From Huaxiibacter chinensis (GTDB lineage: Bacteria; Pseudomonadota; Gammaproteobacteria; Enterobacterales; Enterobacteriaceae), in the NCBI RefSeq assembly GCF_022171985.1, contig NZ_JAJVHF010000002.1, positions 62,001-126,000 on the forward strand: DNA of 64,000 nucleotides, given 5' to 3'. The position numbers and the translations under genes were made by a program. Positions 19,020-29,148 of the stretch are shown in pieces. Numbering within the stretch: the first letter of the stretch is position 1; every line of letters starts with the position of its first letter. A model generated the notes under the pieces. It searched no databases and was not told the origin of the DNA. It was given only the letters and a program-made list of their open reading frames with translations.

Positions 19020-20015
19020 TTATGCACTTTGATGGTGTCGGGTACGGTATTTGTCGATCAGCACCGCAATGATGATCACCGCCCCTTTGATCACCAGTTG
19101 CCAGAAGTACGAAACGCCCATTAGCGTCATGCCATTATTTAACGTCGCGATGATCAGGGCACCGACCAGCGTGCCGGTGATCGTGCCGATCCCGCCGACA
19201 AAACTGGTCCCCCCGAGGATCACCGCCGCAATGGCATCCAGTTCATAGCCCGTGCCCAGATTGCCGTTAGCGCTATACAGCCGGGAGGCGCTCATAATGC
19301 CGCCAAGGCCTGAGAGCAGGCCGCTCATGCCGTAAACAAAGAGCAGTACCAGCCAAACTTTGATGCCGGTCAGGCGGGCCGCCTGCATGTTGCCGCCTAC
19401 GGCGTAGATGTGAACGCCCAGCGTGGTACGGCGCAGGATGAACCAGCACAAGACGATGACGGCCAGGGCAATCACCACCAGCCACGGCACCGGCCCAAGG
19501 TAGTTATTGCCGATCCATTCGAAGCTGATATTGGAGTTAATCACCGTGGTGCCATCCGCCAGTAAATAGGCGGCCCCGCGCAGGGCGGTGTAGGTGCCCA
19601 GCGTGACAATAAAGGGCGGCAATCCGGCAAAGGCGACCAGCGCACCGTTGAACATGCCCAGCACCATCCCCAGCATTAACGCGGCGGGAATGGAGAGCAT
19701 GGCAAACTCCGGCATCAGCGACACGACCATCGCCGCCACCGCCGTGGTGCCCAGAATGGACCCGACGGAGAGGTCGATACCCCCGGTCAAAATGATGAAG
19801 GTCATGCCTGCCGCCAGCACGATATTGATCGACGCCTGACGGGTGATATTGAGCAGGTTACTTTCCGTAAAGAAGTTTGGCGCGATAAAGCCAAATACCG
19901 CCACAATCAGGATCAGAATCGGTAAAATACCGACCGTTTGCATCAGATCGCTCATCAGGATTTTTTTGGCTGACGCCGATTTCGCGACCTGCTGTGGGTG
20001 AGTGGGTTGTGTCAT
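19020..20015 (-). CDS. Sugar ABC transporter permease (RbsC type)
   Basis: Inner-membrane permease of 331 residues with about ten helices and the BPD_transp_2 signature ([21 protein letters not shown], about 90-110; [20 protein letters not shown] near 265). Its start overlaps the ATPase gene end by 4 bp. The binding-protein gene follows after 29 bp. It forms the translocation pore, presumably as a homodimer, for the isomerase substrate. Confidence 0.92.
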   Translation of the reverse strand: MTQPTHPQQVAKSASAKKILMSDLMQTVGILPILILIVAVFGFIAPNFFTESNLLNITRQASINIVLAAGMTFIILTGGIDLSVGSILGTTAVAAMVVSLMPEFAMLSIPAALMLGMVLGMFNGALVAFAGLPPFIVTLGTYTALRGAAYLLADGTTVINSNISFEWIGNNYLGPVPWLVVIALAVIVLCWFILRRTTLGVHIYAVGGNMQAARLTGIKVWLVLLFVYGMSGLLSGLGGIMSASRLYSANGNLGTGYELDAIAAVILGGTSFVGGIGTITGTLVGALIIATLNNGMTLMGVSYFWQLVIKGAVIIIAVLIDKYRTRHHQSA

Positions 20016-21532
20016 GATTGCACCGCCTGCTGATGAGTGTCGTTCACGCCGGTTGCCAGCGTCATAATATTTTCCTGAGTGATGTTCTCGCTGTGGAGCT
20101 CCCCGGCAATGCTGCCTTCACGCATGACATACACGCGGTCGCTCATTCCCACCACTTCCGGCAGTTCGCTGGAGATCATCAGGATGGCGACACCTTTACG
20201 CGCCATCTGATTCATAATGCGATAGATCTCGCTTTTCGCCCCGACGTCGACGCCGCGGGTGGGTTCATCCAGAATCAGAATGCGCGGGCTAATCGCCACC
20301 CAGCGAGAGATCAGCAGTTTTTGCTGGTTACCGCCTGAAAGCCCGCCCGCCCGTACCTGGGCATGAGGAACACGAATATTGAGCAGGGCGATAGCATCGT
20401 CGGAAATGGTTTGCGCTTTTTTGCGATTCAGCATGCCGAACGTCGCATCGCGCTCCAGCGTCGCCATGGTGATGTTGTCCTGTGCCGCCAGTTCCAGGAA
20501 CAGCCCTTGTTCTTTTCGGTTCTCGGTCAGGAAACCAATTCCGTTATCGATGGCCGCGCGGGGCGAATGGATCACGACCGGCTCGCCGTCGACTTCAATC
20601 ATGCCGCCGGTGGCTTTTCGCACGCCAAAAATGAGCTGCGCCAGCTCGGAACGTCCGGCACCCACCAGCCCGGCCAGCCCGACAATTTCACCCGAACGTA
20701 CCTGCAGGCTACAGGGCTGCACTTTTTTGCCATCGGTCAGGTGGTGGACGTTAAGGCGGGGGCTCCCGAGGGGAATATCGCGCTCTTTGTTAAACAGATC
20801 GCTAAGCGGCCGACCCACCATCATTTTCACTAATTCAGCGGCGTTCAGCTTGTCGCGGGTCAGGCTGCCGACATACTGCCCGTCGCGCAGCACGCTCACG
20901 CGGTCCGACAGCTCGTAGACTTCCGCCATGCGATGGCTGATGTAAATAATCGCCATTCCCTCATCGCGCAGGCGCAGGATAAGTTCGAACAGACGATGGG
21001 TTTCCCGTGAGGAGAGGGCGGCGGTGGGTTCATCCATGACCAGAATGCGGCTGTTGCGGTGCAGCGCACGGGCAATTTCCACCTGCTGCTGTTCGGCGAT
21101 GGTGAGTTTCATCACCAGGTCGGTGGCTCTAAAATGGGCGCCCAGACGGTCAAGCACAGCCTGGGCCTGGGTCGCCATCTCTTTACGCTGGACCAGACCG
21201 CCGCGCGACAGCTCGCTGCCTAAAAAAATATTTTCCGCTACGGTCAGATTGGGGGCCAGCTGCATCTCCTGATAAATCAGGGTAATGCCCGCCGATAGCG
21301 CATCTTTAGGCCCTTTAATCGTAAACGGTTGACCGTCGATGATGATTTCCCCGCTGGTGGCGATGTACGCTCCGGCGAGGATCTTCATTAATGTGCTTTT
21401 ACCCGCGCCGTTTTCACCCATTAATGCGTGGATTTCGCCGGGCCAGACCGTCAGATCCACACCCTTGAGCGCATGAAAATGGCCAAAGGTTTTGGCAATG
21501 TTGCGCATCTCTAAAACCGGGGTCCTGCTCAT
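20012..21532 (-). CDS. Sugar ABC transporter ATPase (RbsA type)
   Basis: Duplicated ATP-binding subunit of 506 residues. The first half has an intact Walker A (GENGAGKST, about 39-47) and Walker B ([11 protein letters not shown]). The second half has the degenerate Walker A typical of RbsA/MglA proteins (GLVGAGRSE) and LSGGNQQK. It is the first gene of the operon. About 60 bp upstream are three 10-bp direct repeats that probably bind the local response regulator. Confidence 0.93.
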   Translation of the reverse strand: MSRTPVLEMRNIAKTFGHFHALKGVDLTVWPGEIHALMGENGAGKSTLMKILAGAYIATSGEIIIDGQPFTIKGPKDALSAGITLIYQEMQLAPNLTVAENIFLGSELSRGGLVQRKEMATQAQAVLDRLGAHFRATDLVMKLTIAEQQQVEIARALHRNSRILVMDEPTAALSSRETHRLFELILRLRDEGMAIIYISHRMAEVYELSDRVSVLRDGQYVGSLTRDKLNAAELVKMMVGRPLSDLFNKERDIPLGSPRLNVHHLTDGKKVQPCSLQVRSGEIVGLAGLVGAGRSELAQLIFGVRKATGGMIEVDGEPVVIHSPRAAIDNGIGFLTENRKEQGLFLELAAQDNITMATLERDATFGMLNRKKAQTISDDAIALLNIRVPHAQVRAGGLSGGNQQKLLISRWVAISPRILILDEPTRGVDVGAKSEIYRIMNQMARKGVAILMISSELPEVVGMSDRVYVMREGSIAGELHSENITQENIMTLATGVNDTHQQAVQS

Positions 21533-21590
21533 GGCGGATCTCCTGTGAAGGTCGATATCAGCACTTCATCACAGGTTGGTAAACGGACAA

Positions 21591-21620
21591 TGTCAGAAGC
21601 TGTTCATATTTGTCATAGTT
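21591..21620. promoter_or_regulatory. Three 10-bp direct repeats, probable response-regulator site
   Basis: TGTCAGAAGC, TGTTCATATT and TGTCATAGTT start at 21591, 21601 and 21611, one helical turn apart, the tandem-repeat geometry of OmpR/PhoB-family sites. On the operon strand they overlap a possible -35 (CTGACA) that lies 17 bp before TGTGAT, upstream of the ATPase gene. The site also lies 93 bp before the sensor kinase gene. Confidence 0.55.
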
Positions 21621-21649
21621 ATGAATAGTTAACCGCCGTCACACTTCCC

Positions 21650-21702
21650 GTCTTTTCCCTTTCCCCTGTGCGAGGGGAAAAGTGAGGGCATCAAACGACC
21701 CT
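21650..21702. repeat. Degenerate palindromic repeat upstream of sensor kinase
   Basis: CCCTTTCCCCTGTGCGAGGGGAAAAGTGAGGGCATC is a diverged reverse-orientation copy of the repeat family: it keeps the GTGAGGGCATC tail and a weaker hairpin. It ends about 11 bp before the kinase start codon and may sit in its 5' leader. Confidence 0.55.
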
Positions 21703-21713
21703 GGAGCCAGCCC

Positions 21714-23993
21714 ATGCCCTCACGACGCATCCCCTTTTTTGCCAGCGCCCGTGGTCGCCTGCTTATTTTCAATCTGCTGGTGGTGGCAGTGACGTTAATG
21801 GTCAGCGGCGTGGCGGTGCTGGGTTTTCGCCATGCCAGCCAGATTCAGGAGCAGGTTCAGCAGCAGACGCTCAGCGATATGTCGGGCAGCATGAACCTGG
21901 CGCGTGACACCGCGAACGTGGCTACGGCGGCCGTACGTCTGTCGCAGGTGGTAGGCGCGCTGGAATATAAGGGAGAAGCGGAAAGACTTAAGCAGACGCA
22001 AACGGCATTACGACACTCTCTGGAACAGCTTGCCGAGGCGCCGCTGGCGCTGCAGGACCCGGCGCTGGTCGCGCGTATCATTCGTCGCAGTAATGAATTA
22101 CAGCAAAGCGTGAACGGTATGCTGGAGCGGGGACATCAGCGTCACCTGGAACGTAATTCGCTGCTGAGCGGGCTTTATCAGGCGCAAAGTTATCTGCGCC
22201 ACGTGCAGGATATGAATCGCCGCTTTGGCGGCAACGAACCGGATGCCCGACAGCTGGCTGAAATGGACCGGCTGATCGTCGCAGCCATTGATACGCCTTC
22301 CCCTGGCGCCATTTTACGTCAGCTTGATACGGTGATGGCCACCCTCCCGCCGTCGGCACGCCAGCCTGTAGTGAATTCCGTCCTGCCCGATTTTAATCAG
22401 GCCTTACGCGGGCTGGTGCCGCTCTCAACGCAGCTTGAGGCGAGCGATCTCGCGATTAGCTGGTATATGTTCCACATTAAGGCGCTGGTCGCGATATTAA
22501 ACAGCGATATTAATCAGTACGTAGGACACGTGGCGCAGGCATCCACGTTACGCACGGCGCAAAGCCACCAGGAGCTGCGTTCGATCAGCGTCTTTATTAG
22601 CGTCTTCGCTTTGCTGGCGCTGATCATCACCGGCTGCGCCTGCTGGTATATCTATCGCAATTTAGGCTCCAATCTGACGGCGATCTCCCGGGCGATGTCA
22701 CGTCTGGCGCAGGGTGAACAGGAGGTCTCCGTGCCGGCCTTGCAGCGCCGCGATGAGCTGGGTGAACTGGCGCGCTCGTTTAACGTCTTTGCCCGCAATA
22801 CCGCCTCGCTGGAACACACCACCCGTTTATTGAAACAAAAAACCACCCAGATGGAAGTTGACCGGGTTGAGCGTCAGGAGCTGGAGGAGGCGCTGCTCCA
22901 CAGCCAAAAAATGAAGGCCGTGGGACAACTGACCGGCGGGCTGGCGCACGATTTCAACAATCTGCTGGCGGTGATTATCGGCAGCCTGGAGCTGGTCCAT
23001 CCCGACTCCCCGGATGCGCCGCGTATTGACCGGGCACGTAAAGCCGCCGAGCGGGGCGCGTTGCTGACCCAGCGCCTGCTGGCGTTTTCACGCAAACAGT
23101 CACTTCATCCCCACGCGGTAGAGATGAAACCCCTGCTCGAGAATCTGGAAGAACTGATGCGTCACTCGTTGCCCGCGACGCTGACCCTGGAGCTTGAAGC
23201 GCAGCATCCTGCATGGCCGGCCTGGATAGACGTCAGCCAGCTGGAAAATGCGATTATTAATCTGGTGATGAATGCCCGCGATGCGATGGAAGGGCAACGC
23301 GGTGCGATCCGTATCCGGACGTGGAATCAGCGGGTTACCCGCAGCGACGGGCGCAAACAGGATATGGTCGCGCTGGACGTTATCGATCGCGGCTGCGGGA
23401 TGTCTCAGGAGGTGAAGTCCCAGGTCTTCGAACCGTTCTTTACCACTAAACAGACCGGCAGCGGCAGCGGGCTGGGGTTATCGATGGTGTATGGTTTTGT
23501 TCGCCAGTCCGGTGGACGGGTTGAAATAGAAAGCGCACCGGGGCAGGGGACGACCGTTCGTCTGCAGCTGCCGCGTTCCACGCAACCCGCGATATCACCG
23601 GATGAAACGCGGACGACAGCCCAAACGCAGCACAGTGACAGTGTGGTGCTGGTTCTGGAAGATGAAACCGACGTACGGCAGACGCTGTGTGAACAGCTTC
23701 ACGAGCTGGGCTATCTGACGCTGGAAGCCGAATCCGGTCAGCAGGCGCTGGCGATGCTCGATGCATCGCCGGATATCGGCATTTTTATCAGCGACTTAAT
23801 GCTGCCAGGCACGATCAGCGGTGCAGAGGTGATTCAGCAAGTGCGCGCCCGTTTTCCGGCAATGCCGATTCTGCTGATTAGCGGTCAGGACCTGCGGCCC
23901 GCTCAGCATTCTCAGTTACCGGACGTTGAGCAACTGCGTAAACCCTTTACCCGTGTACAGCTGGCGCAGGCGCTGCAAAAGGTGATGGCATGA
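21714..23993 (+). CDS. Hybrid sensor histidine kinase
   Basis: Membrane sensor kinase of 759 residues. Order: TM1 (about 15-38), a large mostly helical periplasmic region, TM2 (about 290-313), HAMP (about 315-370), coiled coil, HisKA with His412 in LAHDFNN, HATPase with N box ([14 protein letters not shown]) and G boxes ([20 protein letters not shown]), and a C-terminal receiver with Asp694 (ISDLMLPG). No HPt domain is present. It is divergent from the sugar operon whose other end carries the response regulator gene. The signal is unknown; a periplasmic sugar or loaded binding protein is plausible. Its end overlaps convergent alsK by 47 bp. Confidence 0.9.
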   Translation: MPSRRIPFFASARGRLLIFNLLVVAVTLMVSGVAVLGFRHASQIQEQVQQQTLSDMSGSMNLARDTANVATAAVRLSQVVGALEYKGEAERLKQTQTALRHSLEQLAEAPLALQDPALVARIIRRSNELQQSVNGMLERGHQRHLERNSLLSGLYQAQSYLRHVQDMNRRFGGNEPDARQLAEMDRLIVAAIDTPSPGAILRQLDTVMATLPPSARQPVVNSVLPDFNQALRGLVPLSTQLEASDLAISWYMFHIKALVAILNSDINQYVGHVAQASTLRTAQSHQELRSISVFISVFALLALIITGCACWYIYRNLGSNLTAISRAMSRLAQGEQEVSVPALQRRDELGELARSFNVFARNTASLEHTTRLLKQKTTQMEVDRVERQELEEALLHSQKMKAVGQLTGGLAHDFNNLLAVIIGSLELVHPDSPDAPRIDRARKAAERGALLTQRLLAFSRKQSLHPHAVEMKPLLENLEELMRHSLPATLTLELEAQHPAWPAWIDVSQLENAIINLVMNARDAMEGQRGAIRIRTWNQRVTRSDGRKQDMVALDVIDRGCGMSQEVKSQVFEPFFTTKQTGSGSGLGLSMVYGFVRQSGGRVEIESAPGQGTTVRLQLPRSTQPAISPDETRTTAQTQHSDSVVLVLEDETDVRQTLCEQLHELGYLTLEAESGQQALAMLDASPDIGIFISDLMLPGTISGAEVIQQVRARFPAMPILLISGQDLRPAQHSQLPDVEQLRKPFTRVQLAQALQKVMA

Positions 23994-24891
23994 ACTGGTT
24001 GAAGGCCAGCGTTGCCGCCCCGTGAGCACCGTTAAATGATGACGATGATGCAGTAATAAATCGTACCGCCTCATACGGTAACGGACGGCGCAAATGTTGT
24101 TTAATCCCGGCAATCAGGGCGTCGCGCGGAAAACCGTCCATATCCATCACGCCGCCGCCGAGGATCACCGCGTCCGGATCGAACAGATTTACGCTGGTGG
24201 CAATGGCGCGGGCTGCATGATTTAAGAGCTGTATGACAAAGGGGTCATTACGCGCTGAGATAAAAATCTCTCCAATAGCATAATCTCGGGGCTGCTGTTC
24301 ATACCACTGTTTCAGAGCAATACCGGAACAGACGGTTTCCAGACATCCAGGATTACCGCAACCGCAATGGCGTGACATATCGCCCTGCGGAATATGTCCA
24401 AGCTCGCCCGCCACGCCGTGTGCACCTGTCCAGGGCGCACCATTTAGCCAGATGGCAAACCCCATGCCGGTCCCGAGATAAGCCGCCAGAACCTGCTGAT
24501 GCTGCAGGTTGTGCTGCATAACATCAAAAGAGAGTTGCAGGTTAACGTCACGGTAGAATTCAACCGGACAGCCCAACGCATCCGCCAGTTTGCCCGCCAG
24601 GTCCTGTCGCTCTGATGGCTGCAATGGCAGGTTTGGCGTTGAGATAATCGTGCGTTTGTCTTTGCCGACCAGTGCAGGAAAACCCATCACCAGACCCCGA
24701 CAGCGAACCTGATAGTGACGAAGCCTTGCAACGATCATTTCTGCGACGCCGCACATGACGCCTGAACGGATAATGTCTGCCGTACGGTGTTTTTCACAGT
24801 GCAGCACGGTGCCCTCGGCTGTGAGCAGGCAAAAACGGATATGGGTTGCGCCCATATCTACGCCGGCGACGACATCAGGCTGTTTTTGCAT
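23947..24891 (-). CDS. alsK: D-allose kinase AlsK (ROK family)
   Basis: ROK-family sugar kinase of 314 residues (E. coli 309) that phosphorylates D-allose at C6. The ATP-binding opening [12 protein letters not shown] (8-19) and the ROK zinc motif [10 protein letters not shown] (about 183-192) are present. It is the last gene of the als operon, overlapping alsE by 17 bp. The C-terminal few residues ([12 protein letters not shown]) run into the 3' end of the hybrid kinase gene on the other strand and may be poorly conserved. Confidence 0.92.
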   Translation of the reverse strand: MQKQPDVVAGVDMGATHIRFCLLTAEGTVLHCEKHRTADIIRSGVMCGVAEMIVARLRHYQVRCRGLVMGFPALVGKDKRTIISTPNLPLQPSERQDLAGKLADALGCPVEFYRDVNLQLSFDVMQHNLQHQQVLAAYLGTGMGFAIWLNGAPWTGAHGVAGELGHIPQGDMSRHCGCGNPGCLETVCSGIALKQWYEQQPRDYAIGEIFISARNDPFVIQLLNHAARAIATSVNLFDPDAVILGGGVMDMDGFPRDALIAGIKQHLRRPLPYEAVRFITASSSSFNGAHGAATLAFNQFMPSPFAAPAPAVHG

Positions 24892-25570
24892 GAGGAAGGG
24901 CCTCGTTCTTTGCCGACAGAATCTGTCCGGCCATCAGTTGCCATGCGTCATCGATATTCTCTGCGTGGTTGAACAGGCCTGACGTCCCGACAATAAAGAC
25001 ATCTGCCCCGGCGGCCATCAATTTTTTGTAGGTGCCCTGGTTGCAGGAGCCATCGATCTCAATTTCATAGCTTAGCCCTTCACGTTCACGCCAGGCTTTT
25101 AGCTCGGCAATTTTTTCCAGCATTTCCGGAATAAACGGCTGCCCGGCAAAACCAGGATCAACGGTCATGACCGTGATTTTATCCGCCTTGTGAATATAAT
25201 ATTTCATCGCTTCAACGGGCGTTTCGGGGTTAAGGATCAGACCGACTTTCATGCCGTTTCGGCGAATTTCGTCGATCAGGCGGAAGGCCTGGCCGTTAAT
25301 TGTTTCCGGATGCAGGGTGATGAAATCCGCTCCGGCCTGCGCCAGCTGATTAACGTAGTCCTGAGGGCGCGTCACCATCAGATGGCAGTCCAGCGGCTTG
25401 GTGGCGAGCTTTTTCACCTGGCTGACAAAGAACGGTGACAGCGTCAGATTGGGCACAAAGTGACCGTCCATAATGTCGATATGGAAGTAGTCCGCGTGCT
25501 GGTCTATGAATTCGATCTGCTCTTTGAATTTCAGTAGATCCATACACATCAGGGAGGGTGAAATTTTCAT
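24875..25570 (-). CDS. alsE: D-allulose-6-phosphate 3-epimerase
   Basis: TIM-barrel epimerase of the ribulose-phosphate 3-epimerase family, 231 residues as in E. coli AlsE. It converts D-allulose 6-phosphate to D-fructose 6-phosphate, the exit of allose catabolism to glycolysis. Metal and catalytic motifs [12 protein letters not shown] (31-42), DCHLMVTRP (about 61-69) and [11 protein letters not shown] (about 134-144) are visible. It lies 10 bp after alsC. Confidence 0.95.
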   Translation of the reverse strand: MKISPSLMCMDLLKFKEQIEFIDQHADYFHIDIMDGHFVPNLTLSPFFVSQVKKLATKPLDCHLMVTRPQDYVNQLAQAGADFITLHPETINGQAFRLIDEIRRNGMKVGLILNPETPVEAMKYYIHKADKITVMTVDPGFAGQPFIPEMLEKIAELKAWREREGLSYEIEIDGSCNQGTYKKLMAAGADVFIVGTSGLFNHAENIDDAWQLMAGQILSAKNEALPHAKTA

Positions 25571-25580
25571 CGTCGATTCC

Positions 25581-26561
25581 TTACTTACTGATCAATCTAT
25601 CGAGGGCGACAGCGGCGATAATCAACCCGCCCATCACCACCAGCTGGTAGTAGGTTTGTACTTGTAAAATATTGAGGCCGTTATTGATGGTGCCGATGAT
25701 CAGACCCCCTATCACGACGGAGAAGATGCGTCCTTTACCGCCAAAGAAGCTCGTTCCGCCGATAATGGCGCTGGCAATCGCGTAGGTTTCAAAGCCCATC
25801 CCAGCCATCGGCTCTGCCGCTCCCAGACGCGCCGTTGACACCACGCCTGCCAGCCCTGCACACACGCCGGAGATGATGAAAACCACCAGGATATGAAACT
25901 TCACGTCTATACCGGAGTAGAACGCCGAGTTCTTATTACCGCCCAGGGCGTAAATGTTGCGTCCCAGCCGCATGCGGGTGGTGAGGAACCAGAGAATTAC
26001 CGCCACGACCAGCGAGAAGATGACCGGCACGGGAACACCTAAGACGCTGGCGGCAAAGAAGTTTACAAAGTCGAACGAGAAGCCGTAGACCGAGTTAGCA
26101 TCGGAAATCACCAGCGTCATGCCGCGAAAAATGGCGTTTGTGCCCAGGGTGATAATGAACGGATGCAGCCCGGTCCAGTTGACCAGACAGCCGTTGATCG
26201 CCCCTAACGCACCGCCAACCAGCACGCCGCCGATGAGCGCTGCCAGGAACGGGTCGACGCCGGCCAGCATTAATTTGGCGGTCACCATGCCGGACAGCGC
26301 CAGAATTGCGCCGACGGACAGGTCGATACCTGCCACCAGAATGGCAAAGAACTCGCCCATCCCAATCAGCACCGTCACCGAACTCTGGACAAAAATCTGA
26401 GTGATATTATTGGTGGTCAGGAAATATTCCGACGACAGCGTGCCAAAGATGGCAACGATGATCGCGAGGATGAAAAAGGTGCCGTACTTGTCCCAGAACA
26501 GCGCGAAATTAAATGGTTTTTTTTCGCCCATATCGCCTTTCACTCTTGTGGTAATGCCCAT
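25581..26561 (-). CDS. alsC: D-allose ABC transporter permease
   Basis: Inner-membrane permease of 326 residues, equal to E. coli AlsC, with about ten hydrophobic helices and the ribose-type signature AILVAGIDLSVGAILALSGM (about 74-93). It forms the allose import pore with AlsA and receives sugar from AlsB. It overlaps alsA by 22 bp. Confidence 0.95.
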   Translation of the reverse strand: MGITTRVKGDMGEKKPFNFALFWDKYGTFFILAIIVAIFGTLSSEYFLTTNNITQIFVQSSVTVLIGMGEFFAILVAGIDLSVGAILALSGMVTAKLMLAGVDPFLAALIGGVLVGGALGAINGCLVNWTGLHPFIITLGTNAIFRGMTLVISDANSVYGFSFDFVNFFAASVLGVPVPVIFSLVVAVILWFLTTRMRLGRNIYALGGNKNSAFYSGIDVKFHILVVFIISGVCAGLAGVVSTARLGAAEPMAGMGFETYAIASAIIGGTSFFGGKGRIFSVVIGGLIIGTINNGLNILQVQTYYQLVVMGGLIIAAVALDRLISK

Positions 26562-28072
26562 GCCATAATCTCCTCTTCGCCCATGTCGTCGCGATTGGTC
26601 AGGATTTGCGTCAGTCGCCCTTCGCAGAACACGGCGATGCGGTCGCAGACGGCGATAATTTCAGGAAGTTCGGATGACACCATCAGGATGACCTTGCCCT
26701 CGTCAGCCAACTGGCGCATCACCTTATAGATTTCGGCCTTTGCGCCGACGTCGATGCCGCGGGTAGGTTCATCAAATATGATGACGTCCGGGTTGCAGCA
26801 CAGCCATTTGGAAATCAGCACCTTTTGCTGGTTTCCGCCGGAGAGCTCAGTGATGTTTTGCTCCACGCTATGGCACTTTAACGCCAGCAGCTGGCGCTGC
26901 GTTTCAGCAGTTTTGCGCTCTTCATGTTCGTGAAACAGGCCCATAGCGCCTTTGTAGCCGCCCTTTTTCAGGCTCAGGCTGATCGCCATATTCTGAGCAA
27001 TAGAGAAGTTGGGGAAGAAGCCGTTTTCCCGCCGACTTTCTGTGATGTAGGCCATCCCCTTTTTCAACGCATCCAGCGGCGAGTGTGGGGAGACGGTTTT
27101 ACCGTTGAGCCGGATTTCCCCGCAAGCACGTTTATCCACGCCAAAGAGGCAATCCATCAGCTCGGTGCGGCCTGAACCGACGAGTCCTGCGAAGCCAAAG
27201 ATTTCACCGCGGTTCACGCTGAACGAGATATCACGTACTTTTTTCTTATCCCGGCTGGTGACGTTTTTCACCTCGAACACGGTATCGCGTTCGAGATTAC
27301 CGGTACTTTCTTTCATGGCGTTAAAGCGGTTTTGCAACTCGCGGCCCACCATCAGGCGCACAATATCGTCGTTTGTGACATCACTCACCATGCCCGTGCA
27401 GACGCTGCTTCCATCTTTCATCACGGTAAAGCGGTCGCAAATGCGGCGAATTTCGGCGAGCTTATGCGAGATATACACAATTGCTGTGCCCTCTTTACGC
27501 AATTGATTCATGATCAGGAAAAGATAATCCACCTCTTTATTGGTTAAAGAAGACGTGGGCTCATCCATAATGATCGCTTTTGCGTTAAGCATTAATGTTT
27601 TAGCAATTTCCAGCATTTGCTTGTGGCTGATGGATAAATTCGCCACCTTTTCATCTAAATCAACTTTCAACCCGACGCGTAAAAGCATCATTGCGCCGCG
27701 AATACGCATCTCTTTCCAGTCGATGATATTGACGCCACAGACTTTTTTCGTCAGGTGACGACCAATATATAAATTCTCCAGCACGGTTAATTCATCGATA
27801 ACGCTGAGTTCCTGGTAGATGATGCCAATACCCAACTGTGCTGCCATTTTATGGTCGAGCTTGTCGTAATTTACCTCATTGATGGTAATAGTCCCTTTGG
27901 TCGGTTCATGTATTCCCGACAATACTTTCATTAAGGTTGATTTACCGGCACCATTTTCTCCTAATAACGCATGAATCTCGTGGGGATAAATAGTTAAATC
28001 AACCGACGTTAATGCGTGAACCGGACCAAAGGATTTGCCGATCCCCGCCATTGAAATATATGGCGTGACCAT
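26540..28072 (-). CDS. alsA: D-allose ABC transporter ATPase
   Basis: Duplicated RbsA-type ATPase of 510 residues, equal to E. coli AlsA. Walker [10 protein letters not shown] is at about 38-46, and LSGGNQQK and DEPTRGIDVG occur in the second half. A strong SD (AAGGAG) precedes the ATG. The only interruption between alsB and alsA is a 75-bp spacer filled by a palindromic repeat. Confidence 0.96.
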   Translation of the reverse strand: MVTPYISMAGIGKSFGPVHALTSVDLTIYPHEIHALLGENGAGKSTLMKVLSGIHEPTKGTITINEVNYDKLDHKMAAQLGIGIIYQELSVIDELTVLENLYIGRHLTKKVCGVNIIDWKEMRIRGAMMLLRVGLKVDLDEKVANLSISHKQMLEIAKTLMLNAKAIIMDEPTSSLTNKEVDYLFLIMNQLRKEGTAIVYISHKLAEIRRICDRFTVMKDGSSVCTGMVSDVTNDDIVRLMVGRELQNRFNAMKESTGNLERDTVFEVKNVTSRDKKKVRDISFSVNRGEIFGFAGLVGSGRTELMDCLFGVDKRACGEIRLNGKTVSPHSPLDALKKGMAYITESRRENGFFPNFSIAQNMAISLSLKKGGYKGAMGLFHEHEERKTAETQRQLLALKCHSVEQNITELSGGNQQKVLISKWLCCNPDVIIFDEPTRGIDVGAKAEIYKVMRQLADEGKVILMVSSELPEIIAVCDRIAVFCEGRLTQILTNRDDMGEEEIMAWALPQE

Positions 28073-28086
28073 GTTGACTCCTTATG

Positions 28087-28140
28087 TTTTCCCCTCTCCC
28101 TGTGGGAGAGGGCTGCGGTGAGGGCATCTGACCGCACCGC
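28087..28140. repeat. GC-rich palindromic repeat between alsB and alsA
   Basis: Reverse-orientation unit: hairpin CCCTCTCCC-TGT-GGGAGAGGG then GGTGAGGGCATCTGACCGCA. In the mRNA it follows the alsB stop, where such hairpins often protect the binding-protein message and raise its level over the membrane components. Confidence 0.85.
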
Positions 28141-28147
28141 ATTTCGT

Positions 28148-29083
28148 TTATTTCGTCACGAGCACCGAATCTACCAGTTTAAATTCTGGCGTTTTGTCCA
28201 GCGGGATCACTTTACCGGTTTTCGCCGCATCCACCATGAGCTTCAGGCCCGTGGCACCGATATCCGCTGGGTTTTGTACGACGGTGGCGGTCATTTGCCC
28301 GGCGTCGACCATCTTACGTGCTTCAGGAATGCCATCCGTGCCAACGACCAGTACTTTTCCCGTTTTACCGGCGTTTGCCACCGCCTGCGCCACGCCCATT
28401 GCCATGGTGTCGTTTGCGCAGTAGAAGGCTTTCAAATTCGGGTTGCGTTGCAAAACGTTAGTGGCAACGTCCAGGGCTTTAATACGATCCCAGTCCGCAG
28501 GCTGGCTGGCAACCAGTTTGATTTGGCTGGCTTTTTTGAAGGTTTCTGTGGCGCCATTGCGGCGAGCCTCCCCCGATGCGTTACCGGCTTTCCCTTCAAT
28601 AATGGCGACTTCACCGCCCTGCACACCGAGTTTATCAATGATAAAGCCTGCACCTTTTGCCCCGACGGCCACGTTATCCGTCGTGACAAAACCTTCTACG
28701 TTACCACCGGCTTTTTTCAGGTTATCCATATCGATTTTTTCATCGAGGTTGACCAGATAAATGCCTTTTTGCCAGGCGCGTGAGACGGGCATCACCAGGT
28801 TAACCGAGGAGAGTGGGGCAAAGGCAATGCCTTTGTATTTCTTATTACTTAAGTCTTCAAAAAGCTGTAGCTGCGACTGAAAATCACCCTCTGTCGGCGA
28901 AGCGAAAATATCAACACTTACCCCCAGAGTTTTTGCTTCATCTTCGATCCCTTTCTTCATATCCACCCAGAATGGATTATTCAGCGTTTTTAACACGACC
29001 GCATATTCTGCGGCAGCAAACGCGCTGGTGGATAACATTAAGCCCATAGCGGCGCCGCTGAAATATTTCAGATATTTATTCAT
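28148..29083 (-). CDS. alsB: D-allose periplasmic binding protein
   Basis: Periplasmic binding protein of 311 residues, equal to E. coli AlsB, with signal peptide 1-23 (ending AFAA) and mature start AEYAVVLKTLNNPFW. It binds D-allose with high affinity and in E. coli also D-ribose weakly. It is the first structural gene after alsR, separated by a 65-bp spacer with a perfect 12-bp-arm hairpin. Confidence 0.95.
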   Translation of the reverse strand: MNKYLKYFSGAAMGLMLSTSAFAAAEYAVVLKTLNNPFWVDMKKGIEDEAKTLGVSVDIFASPTEGDFQSQLQLFEDLSNKKYKGIAFAPLSSVNLVMPVSRAWQKGIYLVNLDEKIDMDNLKKAGGNVEGFVTTDNVAVGAKGAGFIIDKLGVQGGEVAIIEGKAGNASGEARRNGATETFKKASQIKLVASQPADWDRIKALDVATNVLQRNPNLKAFYCANDTMAMGVAQAVANAGKTGKVLVVGTDGIPEARKMVDAGQMTATVVQNPADIGATGLKLMVDAAKTGKVIPLDKTPEFKLVDSVLVTK

Positions 29084-29113
29084 AGCAGTGTTCTCAATGT
29101 AGGGTATATTTAT

Positions 29114-29139
29114 GTTGATCCCGCATGTGCGGGATCAAC
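29114..29139. repeat. Strong hairpin between alsR and alsB
   Basis: Arms GTTGATCCCGCA and TGCGGGATCAAC are perfectly complementary around a 2-nt centre. On the als mRNA strand it lies between the regulator gene and alsB and is followed by ATAAATATACC rather than a U tract, so processing, stabilisation or an operator is more likely than termination. Confidence 0.7.
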
Positions 29140-29148
29140 CTTTTATAT

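Noticed and set aside
28118..28783. 221-residue plus-strand frame
   Set aside because: Antisense to alsB and begins in a repeat.
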